Assembly: GCA_046597185.1 (NCBI GenBank)
Contig: JBKJLF010000239.1
Coordinates: forward strand, 1 to 30,405
DNA length: 30,405 nt
Origin: CAMBDR01 sp046597185
GTDB taxonomy: Bacteria; Pseudomonadota; Gammaproteobacteria; Burkholderiales; Burkholderiaceae_D
Direction of reading: 5' to 3'
Position numbers and translations under genes: made by a program. This document shows positions 1-6,840 of the stretch, in pieces. Below the pieces are notes generated by a model. The model was given only the letters and a program-made list of their open reading frames with translations. It searched no databases and was not told where the DNA came from. Positions within the stretch are counted from its first letter, which is position 1. Each line of letters starts with the position of its first letter.

Positions 1-2
1 AT

Positions 3-1571
3 GCCTTTAAGCCCTTTAATGGTCACCCAAGTGACCAGAACGGATTTGACCAGCTCCAGCAAGCCTACCAGGCCGCGCTGGATAACGTGGCCGATATTTT
101 CTACAACCCAGCCTATAGCCGCACCGCTGGCACCGTCGGTTTGTGGTTCAAAAATGAGTTTCCGACCGCACCCGCCGGCAAGCGGCTGGTGCCGGGCAGT
201 GTGCCAGTGATGAGTGCGCCGGGTAATGGTGCGCCGGGTAATGGTGCGCCTGTCATGCTGGGCGTACTGGCGGCGCAACTGAATGGCAATGTCTTGTCGC
301 TGGATGCGTCCAACACCTTCCCGTATCAGATGGTGAACGCGGCTTCACCACCACCGATTCCGGTGGCCGAGCGTTTCGATAACGGCAGTTTTGACATTGG
401 CGTGGTCATTGGCGGCAACTTTAGCAAGATGGCGCAGATTGATTATGCCCAATACAGCCAGGCCGCCTTTGACCAGCGTTCCGGCTTGATCGATTTGACT
501 CTCACTGCAGCACAGGCCGCCTTGTTTGATCAAGGCCCCTTGCAGGTGCGCAAGACTGGTGGCACCGATGTGTTGTTGGCGCAGCAAGAGTGGACCGCAG
601 AAGTGGTGGAAAGTGGCTCCTTTGTCGATGTGGGTGAAACCCGCACCTTGTCAATCATGGTGCAAATCAACGGCCAAAGCGCCCCGGCCGGGCAAACTTT
701 CTGGGTGGCGCAATATAGCAACCCCTTCATGTTGGGTAATAGCGATTATTATCTGTGCTTTGACAATAGCGCCGATTTTACGCTCTACAACAGCTTCCCC
801 AATCCGGCCAACAATACCTTCGCCGATCCGCAGTTCCAAACGGGCACCGCTTTAGACAGTGCTGGCAGTGCCGTTACCGGGGGGCGTCTGGTCAAGTTGG
901 CCAGCAGTGCCACGGCTGATGCCAGCAGTACCCCGGTCTCGTATCAGAGCGTGCTCAATTCCATCGTTGGCGTTTCGCTGGCTCCCGCCATCGACTTTCC
1001 GGACGGCATCAGCAAAACCGGGCAGTTGGTGGAAGGCGCGATTATCAACTATAAAATCTGTCAGGTCACCACTGATGCCAATGGCGTGGCCACGGTACGC
1101 GTCACCGGTGTGGCAGGCGGCTTCCCGAGTCTGATTTTCTTCCAGAACCCGAGCGATATCGCCTTCCATATTCCACAAGGCAGTGTCTGGGTCGATTTCC
1201 TGGCACCAATTCGGGTTTTGCCGAATGTGACGACCCTGATGCAGGATTTTGTCAACGCCTGGAATGCCTGTTATCAGCAAGCGGATAGCAAGCATGTGAT
1301 TTGGGATACCTTCATCTACCCGCGCATTCTGGCACCGTTCTACTATATGTACCCGATCATGGACAAGTTTATGCCGCTCAATGATTTGGAAAGGATTGAA
1401 GGTGCTATCGACCAGTTGATTGTCTTGATCAGTGCGCAATATAGGGAAGAAAGCACGCTGGCAATGCCGATCACGCGCGATCTGCCGCCAAGTAGCCGCG
1501 ATGTTTTGACTTATTGGGGCAATGCGCTGGTGAAACGCAATTATCCACCGATGCCATTGAGCATGCCGTAA
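3..1571 (+). CDS. VioB N-terminal-domain-like protein (5' partial)
   Basis: The frame is open from the left edge of the window, so the true start lies outside. The GTG at 87 is probably internal, because the codons before it read as ordinary protein. The 522 visible codons encode a beta-rich soluble protein with no signal peptide visible. Near the C-terminus it carries YPIMDKFM, then about 35 residues from the end MPITRDLPPSSRD. The same pattern (YPIM...MPVTRDLSANKR) occurs in the VioB-like protein at 4723-6567 and, from memory, in violacein synthase subunit VioB just before its ferritin-like domain. It ends without a ferritin-like domain, so it is either a stand-alone VioB-N paralogue or works with a partner outside the window. 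It converges on the beta-propeller gene at 1633. Family membership is fairly secure; function is not known. Confidence 0.75.
   Translation, partial: AFKPFNGHPSDQNGFDQLQQAYQAALDNVADIFYNPAYSRTAGTVGLWFKNEFPTAPAGKRLVPGSVPVMSAPGNGAPGNGAPVMLGVLAAQLNGNVLSLDASNTFPYQMVNAASPPPIPVAERFDNGSFDIGVVIGGNFSKMAQIDYAQYSQAAFDQRSGLIDLTLTAAQAALFDQGPLQVRKTGGTDVLLAQQEWTAEVVESGSFVDVGETRTLSIMVQINGQSAPAGQTFWVAQYSNPFMLGNSDYYLCFDNSADFTLYNSFPNPANNTFADPQFQTGTALDSAGSAVTGGRLVKLASSATADASSTPVSYQSVLNSIVGVSLAPAIDFPDGISKTGQLVEGAIINYKICQVTTDANGVATVRVTGVAGGFPSLIFFQNPSDIAFHIPQGSVWVDFLAPIRVLPNVTTLMQDFVNAWNACYQQADSKHVIWDTFIYPRILAPFYYMYPIMDKFMPLNDLERIEGAIDQLIVLISAQYREESTLAMPITRDLPPSSRDVLTYWGNALVKRNYPPMPLSMP
216..251 (+). repeat. In-frame 15-bp tandem repeat (APGNG)
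   Basis: Unit GCGCCGGGTAATGGT occurs twice (216-230, 231-245) and starts a third time. It encodes APGNGAPGNGAP in a loop of the VioB-N-like protein. The 15-bp unit keeps the frame, so copy-number change would only alter loop length. Confidence 0.8.
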
Positions 1572-1578
1572 GTTCAGG

Positions 1579-1612
1579 AAAAATCTGCCACTGGTGCATG
1601 ACTGCCAGTGGC
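1579..1612 (-). terminator. Intrinsic terminator of the minus-strand VioB-like operon
   Basis: The arms GCCACTGG (1587-1594) and CCAGTGGC (1605-1612) pair perfectly over 8 bp around a 10-nt loop. Read on the minus strand the hairpin is followed within two bases by five T (complement of 1579-1583). It lies about 20 bases past the propeller stop codon. On the plus strand no T-run follows, so it serves mainly the minus-strand operon. Confidence 0.75.
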
Positions 1613-1632
1613 GGCCAATCAGCACAACAAGG

Positions 1633-2805
1633 TTATCCTGTACAAACGACAGGATCGACGGTATCGTTTCCGGCAGTCGAATGAATCAGCGCCTTTGTTG
1701 CGGTGTCTTGAGCCAGGCGCAATTTGCGCACAAACCCTTGCAGCGCCACGGTTTCCCCCTTGGCATTGGCAATCGGCCGTCCCGGCAAACCCATGCCTTC
1801 GCTAATCAACACGGTATCTTCCAGCACACATAAATTGGATGGCGTATCCAGTTGTTCGGCCAATACCCGCACCGCCCCACTGGCAAAATCAAAACCCAGC
1901 AAGCGCCCGGAATAACGCTTGAAGCCGCCGTGCCAGGCGCGCTCGGGCACGTGCTCACGGGGCATGGGTTCCAAAAAGTCATCACACAATTCCAACACCA
2001 ATAACTCGCCAGCCGGGGTAAACGCAATTCCGGTGGGTAGCGTCAAGCCGTCAATCACGGTGGTGAACTTGCCCGTTGCCAAATCCAGCCGCACCACGCG
2101 CCCCACGCGCTGTTCAAATTCAATCCCGGTCTTAGCCGGGTCGCGCTGCAATTCGCCAGTAAATAGCGATATCAACACGGTCTCGCGACCGGGCTCACAC
2201 ACCAGCGTCACGGGCACGCACTGCTGGCCAGCGGACAAGGGCGGCAGCACCCCGCGCACCGCCTCGGGCTGGCCTTCGATAAATTCAATGCACTGGTTGG
2301 TATCCGGCTTCACCGTCAACCAGCTTTGCCGCTGCGAGTGGTAGCACAGCGCATTTAAATTGCCCTGGCTGCAAAATAATGGCGTGGGCGGTGCGTTGGC
2401 CAGTGAATTGGCCAGTGAATTGGCCAGATCGTAAATGCGCGAACCCTCGACATAATCGGTTTGACTAAGCAGCCAGCGCCCGCCACCAAACGCCACATCG
2501 GCCAAACCAAAAATCTCATCGCGGCACATGCGCGCCTGCATATTCATCGAGCGAAAGCCGCCCGCCACGGTTTGCGCTGGCAAAAAGCCGCCCGCACCAT
2601 CCGGCGCAAAGCGCAGCAAGCGCCCGGAACCAGGCATACCCGGTGCGCCCGTGCCCGCCTCCACTAGCAGCAGCGCGCCATCCGGCTGGATGCGCAAACC
2701 GCGTGGATTGAAAAGGCCGCGTAAAATGATTTCGCCAGCCAACAATTGGCGGTGCGCGTTGGTGGGCGAGAGGCTGGCCTGTGCAGCGGCAAGGTTCAAA
2801 TTCAA
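1633..2805 (-). CDS. ScyD/ScyE-like NHL/SMP-30-type beta-propeller protein
   Basis: About 390 residues with repeated propeller-blade signatures: NPRGLRIQPDGALLLVEAG near residue 33, a VVRLDLATGKFTTVI blade near 235, LPTGIAFTPAGELLVLE near 255 and LDTPSNLCVLEDTVLISEG near 320. The blade sequences and the FNPRGL...VEAGTGAPG opening resemble ScyD/ScyE-type proteins of scytonemin clusters, but other NHL or SMP-30 proteins are possible. No signal peptide is visible, unlike typical ScyD/ScyE. The start is uncertain: TTG at 2805 is used here, CTG at 2817 is also in frame, and neither has a strong ribosome site. The upstream gene stops only 17 bases away, so translational coupling is likely. It is the last gene of the operon and is followed by an intrinsic terminator. 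Role inferred: binding, chaperoning or enzymatic handling of a small molecule. Confidence 0.7.
   Translation of the reverse strand: MNLNLAAAQASLSPTNAHRQLLAGEIILRGLFNPRGLRIQPDGALLLVEAGTGAPGMPGSGRLLRFAPDGAGGFLPAQTVAGGFRSMNMQARMCRDEIFGLADVAFGGGRWLLSQTDYVEGSRIYDLANSLANSLANAPPTPLFCSQGNLNALCYHSQRQSWLTVKPDTNQCIEFIEGQPEAVRGVLPPLSAGQQCVPVTLVCEPGRETVLISLFTGELQRDPAKTGIEFEQRVGRVVRLDLATGKFTTVIDGLTLPTGIAFTPAGELLVLELCDDFLEPMPREHVPERAWHGGFKRYSGRLLGFDFASGAVRVLAEQLDTPSNLCVLEDTVLISEGMGLPGRPIANAKGETVALQGFVRKLRLAQDTATKALIHSTAGNDTVDPVVCTG
2398..2427 (-). repeat. In-frame 12-bp tandem repeat in the propeller gene
   Basis: GGCCAGTGAATT is present twice and partly a third time. On the coding strand it encodes LANSLANSLAN in an inter-blade loop. 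The unit length is a multiple of three, so variation would not break the frame. Confidence 0.75.
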
Positions 2806-2822
2806 GATCGTGTCCAGTTAGA

Positions 2823-3599
2823 TCAATGCGCCGGAATGGCCGATTTGATCAAGCCGATAATATTGCCCTCCGGGTCTTTTACCATCGCAAATTCATAACC
2901 ATCAATATGGGTGATGCCCAGATAACTCTGGCCGCCGCCCGCCAGCACTTTGGCTATGGTGGCGGCCAAATCGTCCACTTGCAGGTAGAAGTGATTGCCC
3001 GCCTCAAAACCTTGCACACTATTATTGGCTTGCCCAATGCCACCCAACAGCGCGCGCAACTTGGTGGGGAAGTTGACATAGGCAAAGCCCTCGGCGCTTT
3101 GGTCGTGATAGTTCCAATCAAAAACAAGGTTGTAAAATTGCTTCAAATGGGCTTTGTCGTTGGCCAAGACCTCAAACATGATGGCCGGATGTTTATTGCT
3201 GCTACAGGCACGCTGCCCCGGTGCTTCGCTGCGAATAAAACCGTCTTCCATATGCAAAAATTCGACAAAAGAAAACGGTTTGCCATTGTTTTGAATGAAT
3301 AAATCGCCGTGGTTATTGACGAATTGGGTAAACGCCGCACCGTTCAGATGGGCTTCAAATGCCGCCTGATTACGATAGACTTCAAAAAACACCAGCGTGC
3401 TGGGGTTGGCCGGGGGAAGTGATTGCAGATTGGCGCTGTGTGGCCAGGGCTTGTGTACCATATAGATGAGCGTATCGGGCTCGCTCGCCTGAACCTGCGC
3501 CACCAGCTCGGGCACGGCTCGCGCCACTGCCGCTTCGTTGCCGGGGATGATAAACCATTCAGAAGTCAGATGTAGTGCGTTGGGGGGCAGGGTTACCAT
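2823..3599 (-). CDS. Fusion of ABM-like (dimeric alpha/beta barrel) and VOC (glyoxalase-like) domains
   Basis: 258 residues. Residues about 5-105 look like an antibiotic-biosynthesis-monooxygenase fold: an opening LTSEWFIIPGNE strand, then DTLIYMVHKP, VFFEVYRNQAAFEAHL and FTQFV. Residues about 125-255 are a VOC domain: AIMFEVLANDKAHLKQFYNLVFDW, FYLQVDDLAATIAKVLAGGG and FAMVKDPEGNIIGLI. The start is ATG 3599, preceded by GGAG six bases upstream; a TTG twelve bases earlier lies inside that ribosome site. ABM domains often oxidise or cyclise aromatic intermediates, and VOC domains catalyse metal-dependent isomerisation, ring cleavage or binding. The gene is third in the operon, between the ferritin-like enzyme and the propeller. 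The substrate is unknown, and a binding rather than catalytic role is possible. Confidence 0.75.
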   Translation of the reverse strand: MVTLPPNALHLTSEWFIIPGNEAAVARAVPELVAQVQASEPDTLIYMVHKPWPHSANLQSLPPANPSTLVFFEVYRNQAAFEAHLNGAAFTQFVNNHGDLFIQNNGKPFSFVEFLHMEDGFIRSEAPGQRACSSNKHPAIMFEVLANDKAHLKQFYNLVFDWNYHDQSAEGFAYVNFPTKLRALLGGIGQANNSVQGFEAGNHFYLQVDDLAATIAKVLAGGGQSYLGITHIDGYEFAMVKDPEGNIIGLIKSAIPAH

Positions 3600-3625
3600 T
3601 GAAGTCTCCAAAAAATATCGTTATC

Positions 3626-3653
3626 GGCGCAGATAACCCGTGCCATCTGCGCC
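3626..3653 (-). promoter_or_regulatory. Intercistronic hairpin
   Basis: Perfect 9-bp inverted repeat, GGCGCAGAT (3626-3634) and ATCTGCGCC (3645-3653), with a 10-nt loop. It sits in the only sizeable gap of the operon (68 bases). On the minus strand a six-T run follows about 10 bases after the stem and immediately precedes the next gene's ribosome site. It could be a weak attenuator or an mRNA-stability element that lowers expression of the last two genes. Confidence 0.45.
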
Positions 3654-3667
3654 TGCCATGCCAGGGT

Positions 3668-4726
3668 TTAGCTCATACCACCTTGCACATTGGTGTATTC
3701 AAAACTGGGCCCCACCATCAAACCAGGATCATCCGGCACCGGCGTTTCCATCAACGCTACCGCGACCATTTTCATACTGTACATCAAACCGATGGCCGTA
3801 TCAATATTGCCGGGGTGGCCGTTAAAGGTTTTATGCAAGGCATTGAGCAAGCTGCTGTAGGTATAGGCAAACTGCTCAATCCGGCTGCGGGCCTGGGTGC
3901 CGGGCGCGAAATCGGCAATTTTACAATTGGGTTTTAAAGGGTAAACCCCGGTCGGGTCAAACGGAATGGCTGGGCCATTAAATGCATACGGTGGCGGCAC
4001 GGGGGTGATGCGGTGGCCCTGGTAGATTTCGGCAAATTTGTAAAAGTGGGCCGGCTCATACGGGGTGTCCCCGTCGCTGCCTTCAAACGGGCTGGTACTG
4101 CTGCCTTCACCCTGCTGAATGATGATGTCAATCGCCGCGCAAGCGCTGTCGGCATCGACAATCGGAAACAGTTGCTCGGGCGGGAACCAGCTCAGCACTT
4201 GATATTGGGTGCTGGCAGGGTCAAACGCATCAGCGGGCAATTGTTGGATGCTGGTTTTCAGGGCGTCATAAAATTCGCCGATGGTGCGATATTCATCTTC
4301 TGCAGCGGTTCTTAAGGCTGCACTGGGGGCGATGGGTTGTTCCGGTTCTTCAATCACCATGAAGGTGTTTTTCACCAGCTCTTTGGAAAACGCTTCAATC
4401 CCAACGATAAATGCTTTGCCGCCGATTTTCATCGGCAAATTGCCGGGGTAGTCCGGCACGAAATGGGGGGTATTGATTTTCGGGTGGCCGCGCAGCGCAA
4501 TCAGGATATTGCAGGAAATGGTCATGTGTAACATTTCCTGGATCACGATTTGGTGAATCAACTGCCCGATTTGTAAATTCATCCCCGCCTTGAGCGAAAA
4601 CAGCGCCGTTAAATACGGTGGAATGGTGCTGTGTTCCAGTTCGATGGCTTTTTGCAGGGGCAGATACAGCCCGGCAGCATCGCGGGCCAGCAGGATATTG
4701 TCAATAAATTTTTTCTGAAGTTTCAT
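3668..4726 (-). CDS. Ferritin-like protein of the VioB/RebD C-terminal (iminophenyl-pyruvate dimer synthase) type
   Basis: 352 residues. The first helix carries AIELEHS (E29, E31, H32) and the second QEMLHM (E64, H67), the usual carboxylate/histidine ligand pattern of this ferritin-like family. Residues 204-208 (QQGEG) and 221-233 (TPYEPAHFYKFAEI) match the QGEGG and HYEHSHFQRL stretch I recall in VioB. In VioB and RebD the family couples two indole-3-pyruvate imines. Here it is a free-standing gene, not fused to the N-terminal half. Its ATG overlaps the stop of the VioB-N-like gene (ATGA, 4723-4726) and is preceded by AAAGGAGC, so the two are translationally coupled and probably form one complex. 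Substrate specificity cannot be read from the sequence; many family members lie outside violacein clusters. Confidence 0.8.
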   Translation of the reverse strand: MKLQKKFIDNILLARDAAGLYLPLQKAIELEHSTIPPYLTALFSLKAGMNLQIGQLIHQIVIQEMLHMTISCNILIALRGHPKINTPHFVPDYPGNLPMKIGGKAFIVGIEAFSKELVKNTFMVIEEPEQPIAPSAALRTAAEDEYRTIGEFYDALKTSIQQLPADAFDPASTQYQVLSWFPPEQLFPIVDADSACAAIDIIIQQGEGSSTSPFEGSDGDTPYEPAHFYKFAEIYQGHRITPVPPPYAFNGPAIPFDPTGVYPLKPNCKIADFAPGTQARSRIEQFAYTYSSLLNALHKTFNGHPGNIDTAIGLMYSMKMVAVALMETPVPDDPGLMVGPSFEYTNVQGGMS

Positions 4727-6567
4727 GGTTTGCTCCTTTCGGCATTGCGCCGTGCGATGATTTTATCCATTGGTATGACTTTGCCGTTGACGCCATCGCC
4801 GTGCTCAGGTGCTTGCGGCGCGGCGGCGCTGGCGGTTTGTACCAAAGGCGGTGTCCCTAACAGCGGCAAACCATCCGCACCCGGGTGGTCAATCCACTTC
4901 AGGATCATTGCACGTTTGTTTGCCGACAGATCACGGGTAACGGGCATGTGGTTCGGGTCTTCGATGGGTAATGAAAACGCAAGTTTGAGAATAGCCAGAT
5001 GTTGTACCACCGAGGCATAGTTGCCAAGATCGACCAAATGCTTGCCCATGATCGGATAAAGATTGCCATACTGCGTGAGAATCGGTTGAATGTCTTGATA
5101 CCAGGTGGGTGCAGCCGGGATCGTTGTCAAATCAAAGGCCAACAGGCTGATGGTGTTCCAGTCATTGCTGACATAGCCTGTTGGCAGGTTGCTCAACTGG
5201 TAGTCTATTTCATAGACCTGGCCGTCAATATAGCCGCGCGGGTTACCTGGCCCGGTGGCCGCCGCACTGATCTTCAGCAGGGCTTTACCCTGGTGGTTGG
5301 TGGTAACCGTGGCAGGCATGCTGACGGCACCCGCGGTTGGGGGCTTAAAACCAGGTCGGGCGGTGGGCGTGCCCTGGATGGTGATGGCGCTGTTGGCCAG
5401 CCGTGCGCCATATTGGGTCGCGATCAGCTCGGCTTCGGTGCTCTCGCCGGGGTTGAGGCGGAACACGAAATTGTCAGCTCTGACATATAGCCCGTTCAGT
5501 GATTCTTGCACCTGCACTGCGTAGCCGGGGTTGCCTGCCGAATCCGTTTGTGGGGTCAGCAGTAGCAGTGAATGCGTACCGATGTTGCTAACCAGCCAGG
5601 CATTGGCACTGTAATCGAAATCGAGGATGCCCGCAGTTTGCCCAAGCCAGTTGGGTTGCATATATTGTGTCTGGGTGATCGTACCAATGATTTCGACCTG
5701 ATCCGGCGTGACGCTCGTCAGTATGCCGGGGGAAGGCGTTTTATACACGGCCAGCGATAAGTCATTGCTCGCGGCCAAACTGCCTGATGCGTCAGTCATG
5801 ATCAGCGCATTGCCAAGATCGGCCGTGATCATGTGGCGATGCGGATGGTCCAAACAAGTGAAGTCGTTGAACACCTCGCTTTGATTGCTGATCATTTGCC
5901 GGCCCGCGACAAAATGCTTGGGTTCGTCCGGGTGATACGGGCCAATTGAACCGAACACTTGCCCCATCGCAAAGCGCGGGTTGGTGGTGTCAGTGGTGTA
6001 AGAAAAGCCAAAAACATTCATGTTCATTGACAGGTAGCCCAGCGGTGAGGCAGCTTGCATGGCTTTGAGCAGGGCTGACTCGCCCAAGGCTTTCCAATTG
6101 ACATTGTGCAAAATGGATTGATACACCGCACCCGATGGTTGATCGGAGTCCAAGCTGGTTTGTTGTCGGGTCCACAGGTTAATAAACGGCGCGGGCAAAT
6201 ATTCGCCGTTCAACACGGTCATATTGGCACCGATTGCCAGCCTTACCTTCATGCCCCAAATTTGCGACACCATTTGTTGTTGAGGATCGAGATCGACCAT
6301 TTTTCCGGCAACCCGCATGGCCGCGTTTTCCAGTGTCACGCCGATGCCAGGATCGGGTGCGGTGACAGGGACGCCATCAATACTGCCGCCCGTAATGGCG
6401 CAATTGAGCAAGCGGAAGGTGCCGGTGCCGACCGGATTCCATCCTGTGTTTGTCGTTGGGGCTTTGGTGTTGGCGATCTCGTAATTTCTCACGCTGTTAT
6501 TGATGGTAGAGACATCCGCCTGAAAGTAACCTTTAAAATTCAGACGCGTTAGATCAAGATAACTCAT
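4723..6567 (-). CDS. VioB N-terminal-half-like protein, split from its ferritin-like partner
   Basis: 614 residues, starting at ATG 6567 (MSYLDLTRLNFKGYFQAD) with AAGGAA eight bases upstream; longer in-frame starts lack this. The opening resembles VioB (MSILDFPRIHFRGW). Around residue 540 the pattern YPIMGKHL...MPVTRDLSANKR matches the VioB segment that leads into its ferritin-like domain. The protein ends about 60 residues later in a low-complexity AAAPQAPEHGDG tail where VioB would continue into the ferritin fold, and that fold is supplied by the next gene. It is the first gene of the operon and is divergent from the EboB-like gene. It shares its C-terminal motif with the partial gene at 3-1571. 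The biochemical role of this half is unclear even in VioB. Confidence 0.8.
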   Translation of the reverse strand: MSYLDLTRLNFKGYFQADVSTINNSVRNYEIANTKAPTTNTGWNPVGTGTFRLLNCAITGGSIDGVPVTAPDPGIGVTLENAAMRVAGKMVDLDPQQQMVSQIWGMKVRLAIGANMTVLNGEYLPAPFINLWTRQQTSLDSDQPSGAVYQSILHNVNWKALGESALLKAMQAASPLGYLSMNMNVFGFSYTTDTTNPRFAMGQVFGSIGPYHPDEPKHFVAGRQMISNQSEVFNDFTCLDHPHRHMITADLGNALIMTDASGSLAASNDLSLAVYKTPSPGILTSVTPDQVEIIGTITQTQYMQPNWLGQTAGILDFDYSANAWLVSNIGTHSLLLLTPQTDSAGNPGYAVQVQESLNGLYVRADNFVFRLNPGESTEAELIATQYGARLANSAITIQGTPTARPGFKPPTAGAVSMPATVTTNHQGKALLKISAAATGPGNPRGYIDGQVYEIDYQLSNLPTGYVSNDWNTISLLAFDLTTIPAAPTWYQDIQPILTQYGNLYPIMGKHLVDLGNYASVVQHLAILKLAFSLPIEDPNHMPVTRDLSANKRAMILKWIDHPGADGLPLLGTPPLVQTASAAAPQAPEHGDGVNGKVIPMDKIIARRNAERSKP

Positions 6568-6607
6568 ATCATGGATTCCTTGGTTGGTTTTTGTTGCCAC
6601 TTATCAA

Positions 6608-6623
6608 TGTCGCGGTGGCGACA
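6608..6623. promoter_or_regulatory. Short palindrome upstream of the VioB-like operon
   Basis: TGTCGC-GGTG-GCGACA is a perfect 6-bp inverted repeat about 40 bases upstream of the first operon gene. It could be an operator or a leader hairpin. No clear -10/-35 pair could be fixed around it. Confidence 0.3.
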
Positions 6624-6734
6624 TCGCAACTGTCCGCGCTTGTGCCAATTAAGCGCAAACTAGGCTAGCATAGTATTTGGATGAAAAATAAGCGATGGCT
6701 GCGGTTGACGCAAAAAACCAACAACGGAAGGTTA

Positions 6735-6771
6735 CATTGTAGCGGTGGGCTTTGTAAAAGGCGCTACAATG
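6735..6771. promoter_or_regulatory. 10-bp inverted repeat in the divergent promoter region
   Basis: CATTGTAGCG (6735-6744) and CGCTACAATG (6762-6771) are exact inverse complements separated by 17 bases. The centre-to-centre distance of 27 bases suits a dimeric regulator or an RNA stem-loop. It lies 70-106 bases before the EboB-like start and about 170 bases before the operon start, so it could control both directions. The right arm contains TACAAT, a possible -10 element. The bound regulator is not identifiable. Confidence 0.5.
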
Positions 6772-6840
6772 GGCGATGCATTTTGCCTGGTTGGCGGCTT
6801 AAATCAGGTAAGTTCATGCTTTCAATCAAGGAGTTTTAAA

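Noticed and set aside
852..1625. Long antisense frame opposite the VioB-N-like gene
   Set aside because: No ribosome site or domain pattern; the plus-strand reading has clear family motifs. It is a shadow of codon bias.
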